A program made the translations under genes and the position numbers. This document shows positions 26,970-34,565 of a stretch of 64,000 nucleotides of DNA, piece after piece. Within the stretch, counting starts at the first letter, position 1; each line of letters opens with the position of its first letter. The notes beneath the pieces are model-generated. The model searched no databases and had not been told where the DNA came from. It was given only the letters and a program-made list of their open reading frames with translations. Origin of the DNA: Halorhodospira halochloris (GTDB lineage Bacteria > Pseudomonadota > Gammaproteobacteria > Nitrococcales > Halorhodospiraceae); contig NZ_AP017372.2 of NCBI RefSeq assembly GCF_002356555.2, forward strand, positions 310,001 to 374,000, given 5' to 3'.

Positions 26970-27910
26970 CTAAGCGCTGGCGGGGAAACGGTCGCCCGCA
27001 ATACTGACCTGATACATCTCGTACTCCGGATGCTGCACCTTCAGCATGGGGGCCTTAGAGACTGCGTGAGTCCAGTCTACAAACTGCCCAGCAAAACCGT
27101 CGCGCTCCGGGTCACCATCGCTTTTGAATTCATACATATCTAACGGGTCTTTGCCGTTATCCCATGGGAAATGGACTTTGCCGGCGGTGCCGTGCTCCTC
27201 TGTCTCGAAATAATACTCAGAGTGGCACTGGGCACAGACCAAAGAACGCATTTTCTGAGTAGACTTCTCCTGCCACTCTTTTCCCTGCCGTTCGAGATAC
27301 TCTTTTAGGGGGACGCTAGTCAGGGTCAAGCGCATTTTATCGTCTGGGTCGTGGCAGTTTGTGCAGCCGATGGTGTGTTCTTCCTGGTCTATGGCTTTAC
27401 GGTAATCGTGGAAGTTGGACCCCCAAAAATCGTCACCCTTGGCATCAAGCAGATCGGTCATCGCACTTGTTTTGCAGTTCCAGCAGGTAGTTGCTCATTC
27501 CGGTGATCGTGACCGCGTTTTCCGTTTGAACGTGACCGATTTTGAGGTCCTTTGCGTAAACCGCGGTCACGTTGGCTCGGAATTCCCGGTCACGTTCACG
27601 CGGAAAACGCGGTCACGATCGTCCGGAATACGCAGGTAGCTGGCAAATCAGCATCTTCGCTATAGCGATTTATGCGATCTGTGCTGGTTACGTCCTTAAC
27701 CGCGTAGCTATGGCCACGGGCACGTTCGTAATGCCATGAGAATGGGTAGCCTAGCCAGAGGTTTTTTAGATACTGCTGGGCGTGTTTGTAGCCTTTAGGT
27801 AGAGGGCTTTCGCCGTCATGCTTATCATGCGGCACCGACCCGCCATATTCAGTCATAACGCTATCATCGCGGTTGCGCTGATAGGAGCGGTATTGAGGCA
27901 GCCCCTGTTG
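26970..27910 (-). pseudogene. nrfA: Cytochrome c nitrite reductase NrfA remnant, interrupted and 5'-truncated
   Basis: The two parts encode adjacent pieces of ammonia-forming nitrite reductase. Upstream: PQYRSYQRNRD, MTEYGGSVPHDKHD, GYPFSWHYERARGHSYAVKDV up to DLPATC. Downstream: MTDLLDAKGDDFWGSNFHDY, haem motif CTNCH, haem motif CAQCH, FPWDNGKDPLDMYEF and FVDWTHAVSKAPMLKVQHPEYE. Deleting the 141-base insert plus one target copy restores DLPATCWNCKTSAMTDL, the catalytic CWNCK region. The 5' part and signal peptide are lost at about 27910, and the coding sequence also ends early at 26970. Not functional. Confidence 0.9.
27491..27631. mobile_element. 141-bp palindromic MITE inserted in nrfA with 8-bp target duplication
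   Basis: The insert is flanked by direct repeats GCAGGTAG (27483-27490 and 27632-27639). Its ends carry inverted repeats ATTCCGG..GATCGTGACCG and continue CGTTTTCCG..TGAACGTGACCG on both sides. It has no ORF. The target duplication proves insertion. The parent IS family is unassigned. Confidence 0.9.
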
Positions 27911-27940
27911 TTAAGGCTCTCGGGATAGTTGACTCGTTTT

Positions 27941-28130
27941 TTACCGGAAGACCTCTTCTATGCTGTTAGCGGTCAGTATATTGATAAGCCACTGCTGGAT
28001 TGTCGGCTCATCAGCCTGCTCGACCCTAGGGCGGTATTGCTCCGCTGCTTCCTTACCAAACTTCTGTTCGAGTAGCAAAAGAAGGGATTTACCTTCACCA
28101 GCCAATAGGCCTTCTTGGCTACCCTCCTGG
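27941..28130 (-). pseudogene. Rpn C-terminal fragment
   Basis: Reading leftward this matches the 3' end of the intact Rpn gene at 30690-31673 (GKSLLLLLEQKFGKEAAEQY to ILTANSIEEVF) almost base for base, then breaks into a palindrome copy. Confidence 0.85.
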
Positions 28131-28805
28131 GACCTTCCAGCCTTAGTGGCCTTACCTCCCCCGACCTCGTGCCGATCGCTACGCTATCGCGTTACTTCGC
28201 CAAGCCCGGCTGAAGCGCGAAATCCAGCGCTTCTGCCTCCAGCCTTAGTGGCCCTACCTCCCCCGACATCGTGCCGATCGCTACGCTATCGCGTTACTCC
28301 GCCAAGCCCGGCTGAAGCGCGCATCCTTGCGCGCACAGCCGGCGCTCGCATCCATGCGAGCGCCCTACGGGGATCTTTGGCTGCGTAACGCTGCTTCGCT
28401 AAAGGCACGAGGTCGGGGGAGGTAGTGCCACTAAGGCTGGAGGCAGAAGCGCTGGATTGTCGGCTCATCAGCCTGCTCGACCCTAGGGCGGTATTGCTCC
28501 GCTGCTTCCTGGCCAAACTTCTGTTCGAGTAACAAAAGAAGAGATTTACCTTCTCCAGCCAATAGGCCTTCTCGGCTACCCTCCTGGGACCTTCCAGCCT
28601 TAGTGGCCTTACCTCCCCCGACATCGTGCCGATCGCTACGCTATCGCGTTACTCCGCCAAGCCCGGCTGAAGCGCGCATCCTTGCGCGCACAGCCGGCGC
28701 TCGCATCCATGCGAGCGCCCTACGGGGATCTTTGGCTGCGTAACGCTGCTTCGCTAAAGGCACGAGGTCGGGGGAGGTAAGGCCACTAAGGCTGGAGGCT
28801 GGAGG
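28131..28805. repeat. ~205-bp palindromic repeats interleaved with an Rpn fragment
   Basis: A half copy (28131-28236) and two full copies (about 28237-28442 and 28588-28800). Full copies start CCTCCAGCCTTAGTGG and end with its complement, with inner stems CTCCCCCGAC.TCGTGCC and GGCACGAGGTCGGGGGAG. Between the full copies (about 28451-28580) lies a second piece of the Rpn 3' end. Short ORFs here are artefacts of the repeats. Confidence 0.8.
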
Positions 28806-28929
28806 CTGGAGGCTGTCAAAATTATCCCAGGTTAAACGCTCTTAGTCGGTTTAATTTGTCCGGTTATCAGCGTGCCAGGCGGGGTATACAAGGAAGCTCA
28901 TGCCCGAGCTAGAGTATTTTTTATACCAG

Positions 28930-29275
28930 GCTAAATAAAACGAGGCGCCAGGGATGGCAGCTTCCCTGCCCACACATCCCTAGCGCGCCCATCCCATTGC
29001 CAGCATCCGTGCCCTGACTAGCGCAATCCTTCACGCCTCCTTGTCTCGACATGCCCCTAGCCGCGCCTGGCAATCCTTTGCCCTGACCTTAAAGCAGATC
29101 GCACACATCCATGTGCTTTGACCACTGCCAAGGGGTGCTATGCGCTTCCTGCGCGGCGCGGTGGGGGCGGCTTCCATGCCCCGAATGCAGGAGCAATACT
29201 ACTCCCAAATCGTAACCTGGCCAATGGGAAAAGTTCCCTATTTATATGGGAATTTTCTGAAATTTAGCAGCTAGT
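28930..29275. repeat. Dispersed repeat family, copy at 29 kb
   Basis: GGCGCCAGGGATGGCAGC to TTCCCTATTTATATGGGA. Close copies lie at about 32210-32560 (same strand) and, reverse-complemented and partial, at 47690-47840, 49380-49560 and 52560-52890. Every copy adjoins an Rpn gene or fragment. No coding potential seen. Confidence 0.8.
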
Positions 29276-29351
29276 GGTTATCAGGATGTGAACTATATGG
29301 TGGCATAATGCGAGTAGTGGACACATTTATTACCGGAGGGAGAAGTTGACC

Positions 29352-29717
29352 ATGGCCAAGATTGCCCACGAACCAGTAAAACGCGCCATGAGCCGCATTC
29401 GTGAACTCAGTGCCGACGAGGAAGCCCGCCGGCTAGCTTTCGTCAGAGAACGGGCTCTGCGCGACGAGGTTTCGCAGCTCAATGAGGCTAGACAAGAAGG
29501 CCTGGAAAAAGGCGAGCAAATTGGCTTGGTAAAAGGAGAGCAAATTGGCTTGGAAAAAGGCGAACAAATTGGCTTGGAAAAAGGAGAGCGATTGCGCGCT
29601 GAGAAGACCGCCCGAAACCTTATAAAAACTAATGCACTAAGCGATGAACAGATCGCCCAGGCAACCGGCTTAACTCAGGGGGAAGTAGCTCAGCTTCGTG
29701 CAGAACGGCAGAAATAG
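29352..29717 (+). CDS. Stand-alone Rpn C-terminal module (RpnS-like)
   Basis: 121 aa from the ATG preceded by GGAGGGAGAAGTTGACC. It starts MAKIAHEPVKRAMSRIREL and is nearly identical to the C-terminal module of the broken full-length gene at 29785-30646, with no nuclease domain in front. The middle has four G-E-Q-I-G-L-x-K-type heptads (GLEKGEQI, GLVKGEQI), and the end DEQIAQATGLTQGEVAQLR is a short helical motif. E. coli RpnS proteins are C-terminal pieces made from an internal start that inhibit the nuclease; this would be an orphan version. Function is inferred. Confidence 0.75.
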   Translation: MAKIAHEPVKRAMSRIRELSADEEARRLAFVRERALRDEVSQLNEARQEGLEKGEQIGLVKGEQIGLEKGEQIGLEKGERLRAEKTARNLIKTNALSDEQIAQATGLTQGEVAQLRAERQK

Positions 29718-29784
29718 CACCTCGTTTAGCTGTGCTAAACTGAGCCATCTAATCTATGTGGCTAGCTCTAAGTACTCTATTTAA

Positions 29785-30646
29785 ATGGCCGAACTACTCT
29801 CCCCTACTAACGACTACGTCTTCAAACGCCTCTTTGCAGAAGCACCAGACCTGTTAGTAGATTTGATCAACGACCTGCGCCCAGATCTGCCCGATATTGC
29901 CAGTGTTGAGGTCCTTACCTTAACCCAATATTGAACCGAATGAGTTAACCGGCAAGTACATAATCCTCGATGTCTTAGCCCGCGATGGGCAAGGGCACTG
30001 CTACAATGTCTAGATACAAGTGCGCCGTTATGGAGCTTGGCACAAGCGCGGGCTCTTCTACCTAGCCCGCACACTCGGCTTGCAGCTTGGCGCGGGCGAG
30101 GACTACCAGCAACTAAGAGCCGCAGTGGGGCTGCATCTGCTCGATTTTGACCTGTTCACGGCAAATCAGGCCGAGCTTGAGCAGGCGCTATGGCGCTTTG
30201 AAATGCGCGATGAGAGACAGCCCGAGGTTACTCTCGGGAACATCTTGCAGATGAACCTGATCGAACTTAATAAGGCAGATCGTTTAGGGCTACCTGATGG
30301 CCCGCTGCGTGCCTGGATTACCTTTTTCACCCACTGGCGGGAGGAGTTGACCATGGCCAAGATTGCCCACGAACCAGTAAAACGCGCCATGAGCCGCATT
30401 CGTGAACTAAGTGCTGACGAGGAAGCCCGCCGGCTCGCTTTCGTCAGAGAACGGGCTCTACGCGACGAGGTTTCGCAGCTCAATGAGGCCAGACAAGAAG
30501 GTCGGCAAGAAGGTCGAAAAGAAGCCAACGCTGAAACCGCCCGCAACCTAATCGAAATTAACGCACTAACCGATGAACAGATCGCCCATGCAACCGGCTT
30601 AACACAAGCGGAAGTGGCGCAAATGCGTGCAGAACAGCAGGGCTAA
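29785..30646 (+). pseudogene. Rpn-family PD-(D/E)XK nuclease/transposase, nuclease part dead
   Basis: Begins MAELLSPTNDYVFKRLFAEAPDLL as in PD-(D/E)XK transposase-family proteins. A small duplication (CCTTACCTTA) at about 29913-29922 shifts the frame, and at 30011-30013 the codon for the expected catalytic Glu in YNVEIQVR is TAG. The rest (RRYGAWHKRGLFYLARTLG to the end) is open. So the nuclease is inactive twice over, while the 3' module with its own start (30353) remains intact. Confidence 0.88.
30353..30646 (+). CDS. Internal RpnS-like ORF within the dead Rpn gene
   Basis: 97 aa, MAKIAHEPVKRAMSRIREL to VAQMRAEQQG. GGGAGGAG lies six bases before the ATG, stronger than most starts in this window. 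Two RQEG-type repeats link the N-terminal helices to the terminal DEQIAHATGLTQAEVAQ motif. Because the upstream frame is dead, this module can only be made from its own start. Confidence 0.7.
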   Translation: MAKIAHEPVKRAMSRIRELSADEEARRLAFVRERALRDEVSQLNEARQEGRQEGRKEANAETARNLIEINALTDEQIAHATGLTQAEVAQMRAEQQG

Positions 30647-30689
30647 CGCTTATTTTGTTGCACGCCCCGAGAAGATGGCTGGCGTGGCT

Positions 30690-30932
30690 TTACCGGAAGA
30701 CCTCTTCTATGCTGTTAGCGGTCAGTATATTGATAAGCCACTGCTGGATTGTCGGCTCATCAGCCTGCTCGACCCTAGGGCGGTATTGCTCCGCTGCTTC
30801 CTTACCAAACTTCTGTTCGAGTAGCAAAAGAAGGGATTTACCTTCACCAGCCAATAGGCCTTCTTGGCGACCTTCCAGCCGACCCTCCTGTTTCCACTCC
30901 CTCTCCCACTCATTCATACGTTCAGCTAGCAT
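30690..30932 (-). CDS. Predicted internal RpnS start in the intact Rpn gene
   Basis: 80 aa (MLAERMNEWEREWKQEG to the shared stop). GAGGAGG (complement 30941-30947) is eight bases before this in-frame ATG. The position matches the start of the separable C-terminal module in related copies. Predicted second product of the same gene; expression not shown. Confidence 0.55.
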   Translation of the reverse strand: MLAERMNEWEREWKQEGRLEGRQEGLLAGEGKSLLLLLEQKFGKEAAEQYRPRVEQADEPTIQQWLINILTANSIEEVFR

Positions 30933-31673
30933 CTCATTTACCTCCTCAAGGTCCTGCACTTCTTCCCAATCGAAGAGTTTTGAATCAGCGAAGGGTTTAC
31001 GGCGCAGCAGCACGCGCTGTATCCAGATGGCAAACTCTCGTCGGATAGGGCGCTGCTCAGGTTTAACCAGCCACTTGCTGAGGGTAGCGACGATCGAGCG
31101 CATATCATCCGGCGTGCGGCTGTGTTCAAGCCTGAACAGGGCGTGAACCAAGCTATGCAACTCGGGTGAGTTATCTTTGCTGAGAAGCGCTCCCTCATCG
31201 AGAAGCATATAGCGCATCTGAGGCCGGTAGGCAGACAGACCGCCGGGGATGCGCTCGATCAGAGAATCAATATCGGTGGCCGCCGACCAGCGCCGCTGTC
31301 CATTATATAGCACCACGGGCAGAACAGGTGGCAGCCTCCCATCACTGGTGAGTTTACCTTGCGCGATAAGATCCTGATAGAGCAGCCCCAGATAGGTCAT
31401 CATGCGCACTGCCATGAACTGATCTATGTCGCTTTGAAACTCCAGCAGCAGGTAGACGTAAAGCCACTCTTTGCCCCAGCGTACGCGCCAAATCAGATCA
31501 TCGTGGCGATCGCGATAGTCATCGGCAGCGTAGGAACCGTTCTGCTTCTCCAGGGTAGAGAAGTCGAGCTCTTTTACCCAATCCTCGCCGACGTACTCAA
31601 CGAGCAGGTCCTTAATCATAACCGGCTGAGAGAAAAACCTCTTGTAGGCCGGGTCGTGATGATTGTTTGTCAA
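30690..31673 (-). CDS. Rpn/YhgA-like PD-(D/E)XK nuclease, intact
   Basis: 327 aa. The N-terminal HDPAYKRFFSQPVMIKDLLVEYV and nuclease core DDLIWRVRWGKEWLYVYLLLEFQS (Asp, then E-x-Q) match the Rpn recombination-promoting nuclease family. The C-terminal third has the hydrophilic RLEGRQEG linker and a leucine-rich end (LLLLLEQKFGKEAAEQY, IEEVF). Known Rpn proteins are DNA endonucleases linked to recombination and phage defence. It faces the + strand Rpn gene, 44 bases apart. It appears to be one of two full-length copies here. Confidence 0.88.
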   Translation of the reverse strand: MTNNHHDPAYKRFFSQPVMIKDLLVEYVGEDWVKELDFSTLEKQNGSYAADDYRDRHDDLIWRVRWGKEWLYVYLLLEFQSDIDQFMAVRMMTYLGLLYQDLIAQGKLTSDGRLPPVLPVVLYNGQRRWSAATDIDSLIERIPGGLSAYRPQMRYMLLDEGALLSKDNSPELHSLVHALFRLEHSRTPDDMRSIVATLSKWLVKPEQRPIRREFAIWIQRVLLRRKPFADSKLFDWEEVQDLEEVNEMLAERMNEWEREWKQEGRLEGRQEGLLAGEGKSLLLLLEQKFGKEAAEQYRPRVEQADEPTIQQWLINILTANSIEEVFR

Positions 31674-31764
31674 GTAAGCCTCCGCCGGAGCTGAGTAAAT
31701 ATAGAATCCTGCCTAGATAAATTGCACCATCGCGCCAACGTGGTCCACAGCCTCGCCGACTAAT

Positions 31765-32060
31765 AGCTCCTACCTCCCCCACCTCGTGCCGATCGCTCCG
31801 CTATCTCGTTACTTCGCCAGCCAAGCCCGGCTGAAGCGCGAAATCCAGCGCTTCTGCCTCCAGCCTTAGTGGCCCTACCTCCCCTGATCTCGTGCCGATC
31901 GCTACGCTATCGCGTTACTTCGCCAAGCCCGGCTGAAGCGCGCATCCTTGCGCGCTCAGCCGGCGCTCGCATCCATGCGAGCGCCCTATGGGGCTCTTTG
32001 GCTGCGTAACGCTGCTTCGCTAAAGGCACGATGTCGGGGAGGTAGGGCCCCTAAGGCTGG
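31765..32060. repeat. ~205-bp palindromic repeat, half and full copy
   Basis: Same family as 28131-28805: half copy at 31765-31856, full copy at about 31857-32060 with ends CCTCCAGCCTTAGTGG and CCTAAGGCTGGAGG. Confidence 0.8.
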
Positions 32061-32209
32061 AGGCTGTCAAAATTATCCAAGGTCAAGCGTGTCAACATCA
32101 CCTCAGGTTGACCGCTTTTCACCGGTTTAATTTGTCCGGTTATCACAGCGCGGGTCTTAAATCTTAAAGACGCTCATGCCCGAGCAAGAAAATGTGTTAT
32201 GCAAGGCCC

Positions 32210-32560
32210 AATAAAAACGAGGCGCCAGGGATGGCAGCTTCCCTGCCCACACATCCCTAGCGCGCCCATCCCATTGCCAGCATCCGTGCCCTGACTAGCG
32301 TAATCCTTCACGCCTCCATGTCTCGACATGCCCCCAGCCCCGCTGGCAATCCTTTGCCTTGACCTTAAAGCAGGGCGCACACATCCATGTGCTTTGGCCA
32401 CTGCTAAGGGCTGCTATGCGCTTCCTGCGCGGCGCGGTGGGAGCGGCTTCCATGCCCCGAATGCAGGATCAATACTACTCCCAAATCGTAACCTGGCCAA
32501 TGGGAAAAGTTCCCTATTTATATGGGAATTTTCTGAAATTTAGCAGCTAGTGGTTATCAG
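32210..32560. repeat. Dispersed repeat family, copy at 32 kb
   Basis: Nearly identical to 28930-29275 and followed by the same leader into a stand-alone Rpn C-terminal module, so the whole block (repeat, leader, module) has been duplicated. Confidence 0.85.
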
Positions 32561-32627
32561 GATGTGAACTATATGGTGGCATAATGTGAATGGTGGACAG
32601 ATTTATTACCGGAGGGAGAAGTTGACC

Positions 32628-33005
32628 ATGGCCAAGATTGCCCACGAACCAGTAAAACGCGCCATGAGCCGCATTCGTGAACTAAGTGCTGACGAGGAAG
32701 CCCGCCGGCTCGCTTTCGTCAGAGAACGGGCTCTACGCGACGAGGTTTCGCAGCTCAATGAGGCTAGACAAGAAGGTCGACAAGAGGGAATAAAAGAGGC
32801 TAGACAAGAAGGTCGACAAGAGGGAATAAAAGAGGGTCGGCAAGAAGGAATAAAAGAGGGACAACAAAGAGGACGACAAGAGGCTAAAGCCGAAACCGCC
32901 CGAAACCTTATAAAAACTAACGCGCTAACAGATCAGCAGATCGCTCAGGCAACCGGTTTAACACATGAGGAAATAGCTCAACTGCGTGCTGAGCGGCAGG
33001 GCTGA
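32628..33005 (+). CDS. Second stand-alone Rpn C-terminal module (RpnS-like)
   Basis: 125 aa, same MAKIAHEPVKRAMSRIREL start, same GGAGGGAGAAGTTGACC leader and same terminal DQQIAQATGLTHEEIAQLR motif as the copy at 29352. The linker is a different expansion: alternating RQEG, IKEA and IKEG units, making it the longest of the set. The nuclease domain is absent. It ends 60 bases before tRNA-Arg. Confidence 0.75.
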   Translation: MAKIAHEPVKRAMSRIRELSADEEARRLAFVRERALRDEVSQLNEARQEGRQEGIKEARQEGRQEGIKEGRQEGIKEGQQRGRQEAKAETARNLIKTNALTDQQIAQATGLTHEEIAQLRAERQG

Positions 33006-33065
33006 CACTTATGTCGTACGCATATCATCCGGTTTGCGGCTGTGTTCAAGTTTTTTATCGGTTAA

Positions 33066-33142
<77 letters not shown>

Positions 33143-33528
33143 AAGGTCGGTGGCGTGATGGTTTGGGGTAACCGCCGGTTTTAGCCGCCAACTGAAGCCC
33201 GGCCAGTCTAGCGGTTTTTTGTGCTATTCCGCAAGACAGGCTTGTAAAGTCGATAGGCAGGTCAGCTAAGGCAATATAATCACTGCGGGGACCTCTAAAC
33301 CCCCCCTGTAAAAAACCCCCGAGTCTTGCCGAACCGGTGTAAAAGAGCCGTACAGCCATCCCTAGTGCTTGATGGCTCTATCCTCCCTGGAGCTTAGACC
33401 TTCACGCTGAGGCAGAAGGGGTCCCGAGTTATTCTTTAGAGAAGCCGCAGAGGCGCCCCCCGAGACCCGGAGGAGCCTCAGAGACGTCCCAAAGATGCCC
33501 CAAAGGCGTCATTGCGCTACCCATAGGC
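33143..33528. other. Intergenic, remnant of palindrome end
   Basis: CCTCTAAACCCCCC near 33293 resembles a palindrome-family end. Otherwise a GC-rich stretch with AGAGGCGCC/GGCGTC words; no gene recognised. Confidence 0.4.
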
Positions 33529-33972
33529 TTAGGGCTCTTCATCTTGATAAGGCACCGGCCTATAACCCAAGTGCATTAACCGAAATATCCCTCCTTCGAT
33601 ATTTATAACCGGGGCATCAACCTTTTGGGACAGCAGATGGGCCGCTTGCCGAGTGCGGTTACCGGTTCGGCAGATAAGCGCAATAGGGCGGAGTTCCTGA
33701 TTTAAGTGAGGCTCTAGATGCTCTATAAAATCCTCGGTGTGGCGGTAGGTTATGGTCTTTGACCCCTCCACGATGCCAGTCTGCTGCCATTCGTAAGGCT
33801 CACGAATATCGACCAATACGCCGTTAAATTGCAATAGATCGCCTGGATCAGGGGCTACCGAGTAATAGTTGCTGTGTGCCGGATGCGGTAAGGCAAGAAA
33901 GGCTATGGTTAAGAGCAGAGCGATTGCTGGGCAGCGGTATTTTTGGTTGACATCCATCGAATTTAAGCTCAC
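33529..33972 (-). CDS. Exported rhodanese-like protein
   Basis: 147 aa with a signal peptide (ALLLTIAFLALPHPAHS) and a rhodanese domain: LVDIREPYEWQQTGI and the active-site loop ICRTGNRTRQAA with Cys. Probably a periplasmic sulfurtransferase or redox protein, sensible for a sulfur-oxidising phototroph. Its ATG overlaps the dedA stop by four bases; last gene of a glgB-glgA-dedA-rhodanese run. Confidence 0.9.
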   Translation of the reverse strand: MSLNSMDVNQKYRCPAIALLLTIAFLALPHPAHSNYYSVAPDPGDLLQFNGVLVDIREPYEWQQTGIVEGSKTITYRHTEDFIEHLEPHLNQELRPIALICRTGNRTRQAAHLLSQKVDAPVINIEGGIFRLMHLGYRPVPYQDEEP

Positions 33973-34565
33973 TTGCCTAACGTCAACGTCCTCAGACGGA
34001 AGAGTACAAAGCCGATAATCAGAGCTATGAAAGCGAATGTAATCAAGGTGCCAAAGGTGCCCAAATATTCTACCATCCTTTCCCAGTTAGCGCCGGCTGT
34101 ATAGCCACCAAGGACTAATAGGGAGTTCCAAGCGGTACTGCCGAGAAAGGTAAAGAGCAGGAACTTTGGCATAGGCATGGGCAAGAGGCCTGCGGGAACC
34201 GAGACAACGCTGCGCACGGTAGGCAAGAAGCGGCCAAAAAAGACGATCAAGGCGCCGTGACGCGAAAAGACCTTATCCATTGCCGCAATGTCGCTCCTCT
34301 TGAATAGATACCAGCGGCCACCTAGAGTTAGCCACCAAATCATCCGTTCCCGGTCAAGCCAGCGGGCCGCATAGTAAATCAGCGTCGAGCCGAAGGTTGA
34401 GCCGAGACTGGCCGCTGCCAGCGCCGCTAAGGGGTGGTAATCCCCTTGCGAGGCGGCGTAACCGAGAAAAGGCATCAACGTCTCGGGGGCGATGAAGATC
34501 ATGGCAATGAAGATGCCAATCAGCCCGAGGTGTTCAAGGATTTCTATGATTATCTCCGCTGCCAT
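33969..34565 (-). CDS. DedA-family membrane protein
   Basis: 198 aa with about five membrane segments and the DedA (VTT/SNARE-associated) motifs FIAPETLMPFLGY, GSTFGSTLIYYAARWLDRE, and FFGRFLPTVRSVVSVPAGLLPMP. DedA proteins are undecaprenyl-phosphate or lipid flippases. It overlaps glgA by 16 bases at its start and the rhodanese gene at its end. Confidence 0.92.
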   Translation of the reverse strand: MAAEIIIEILEHLGLIGIFIAMIFIAPETLMPFLGYAASQGDYHPLAALAAASLGSTFGSTLIYYAARWLDRERMIWWLTLGGRWYLFKRSDIAAMDKVFSRHGALIVFFGRFLPTVRSVVSVPAGLLPMPMPKFLLFTFLGSTAWNSLLVLGGYTAGANWERMVEYLGTFGTLITFAFIALIIGFVLFRLRTLTLGK

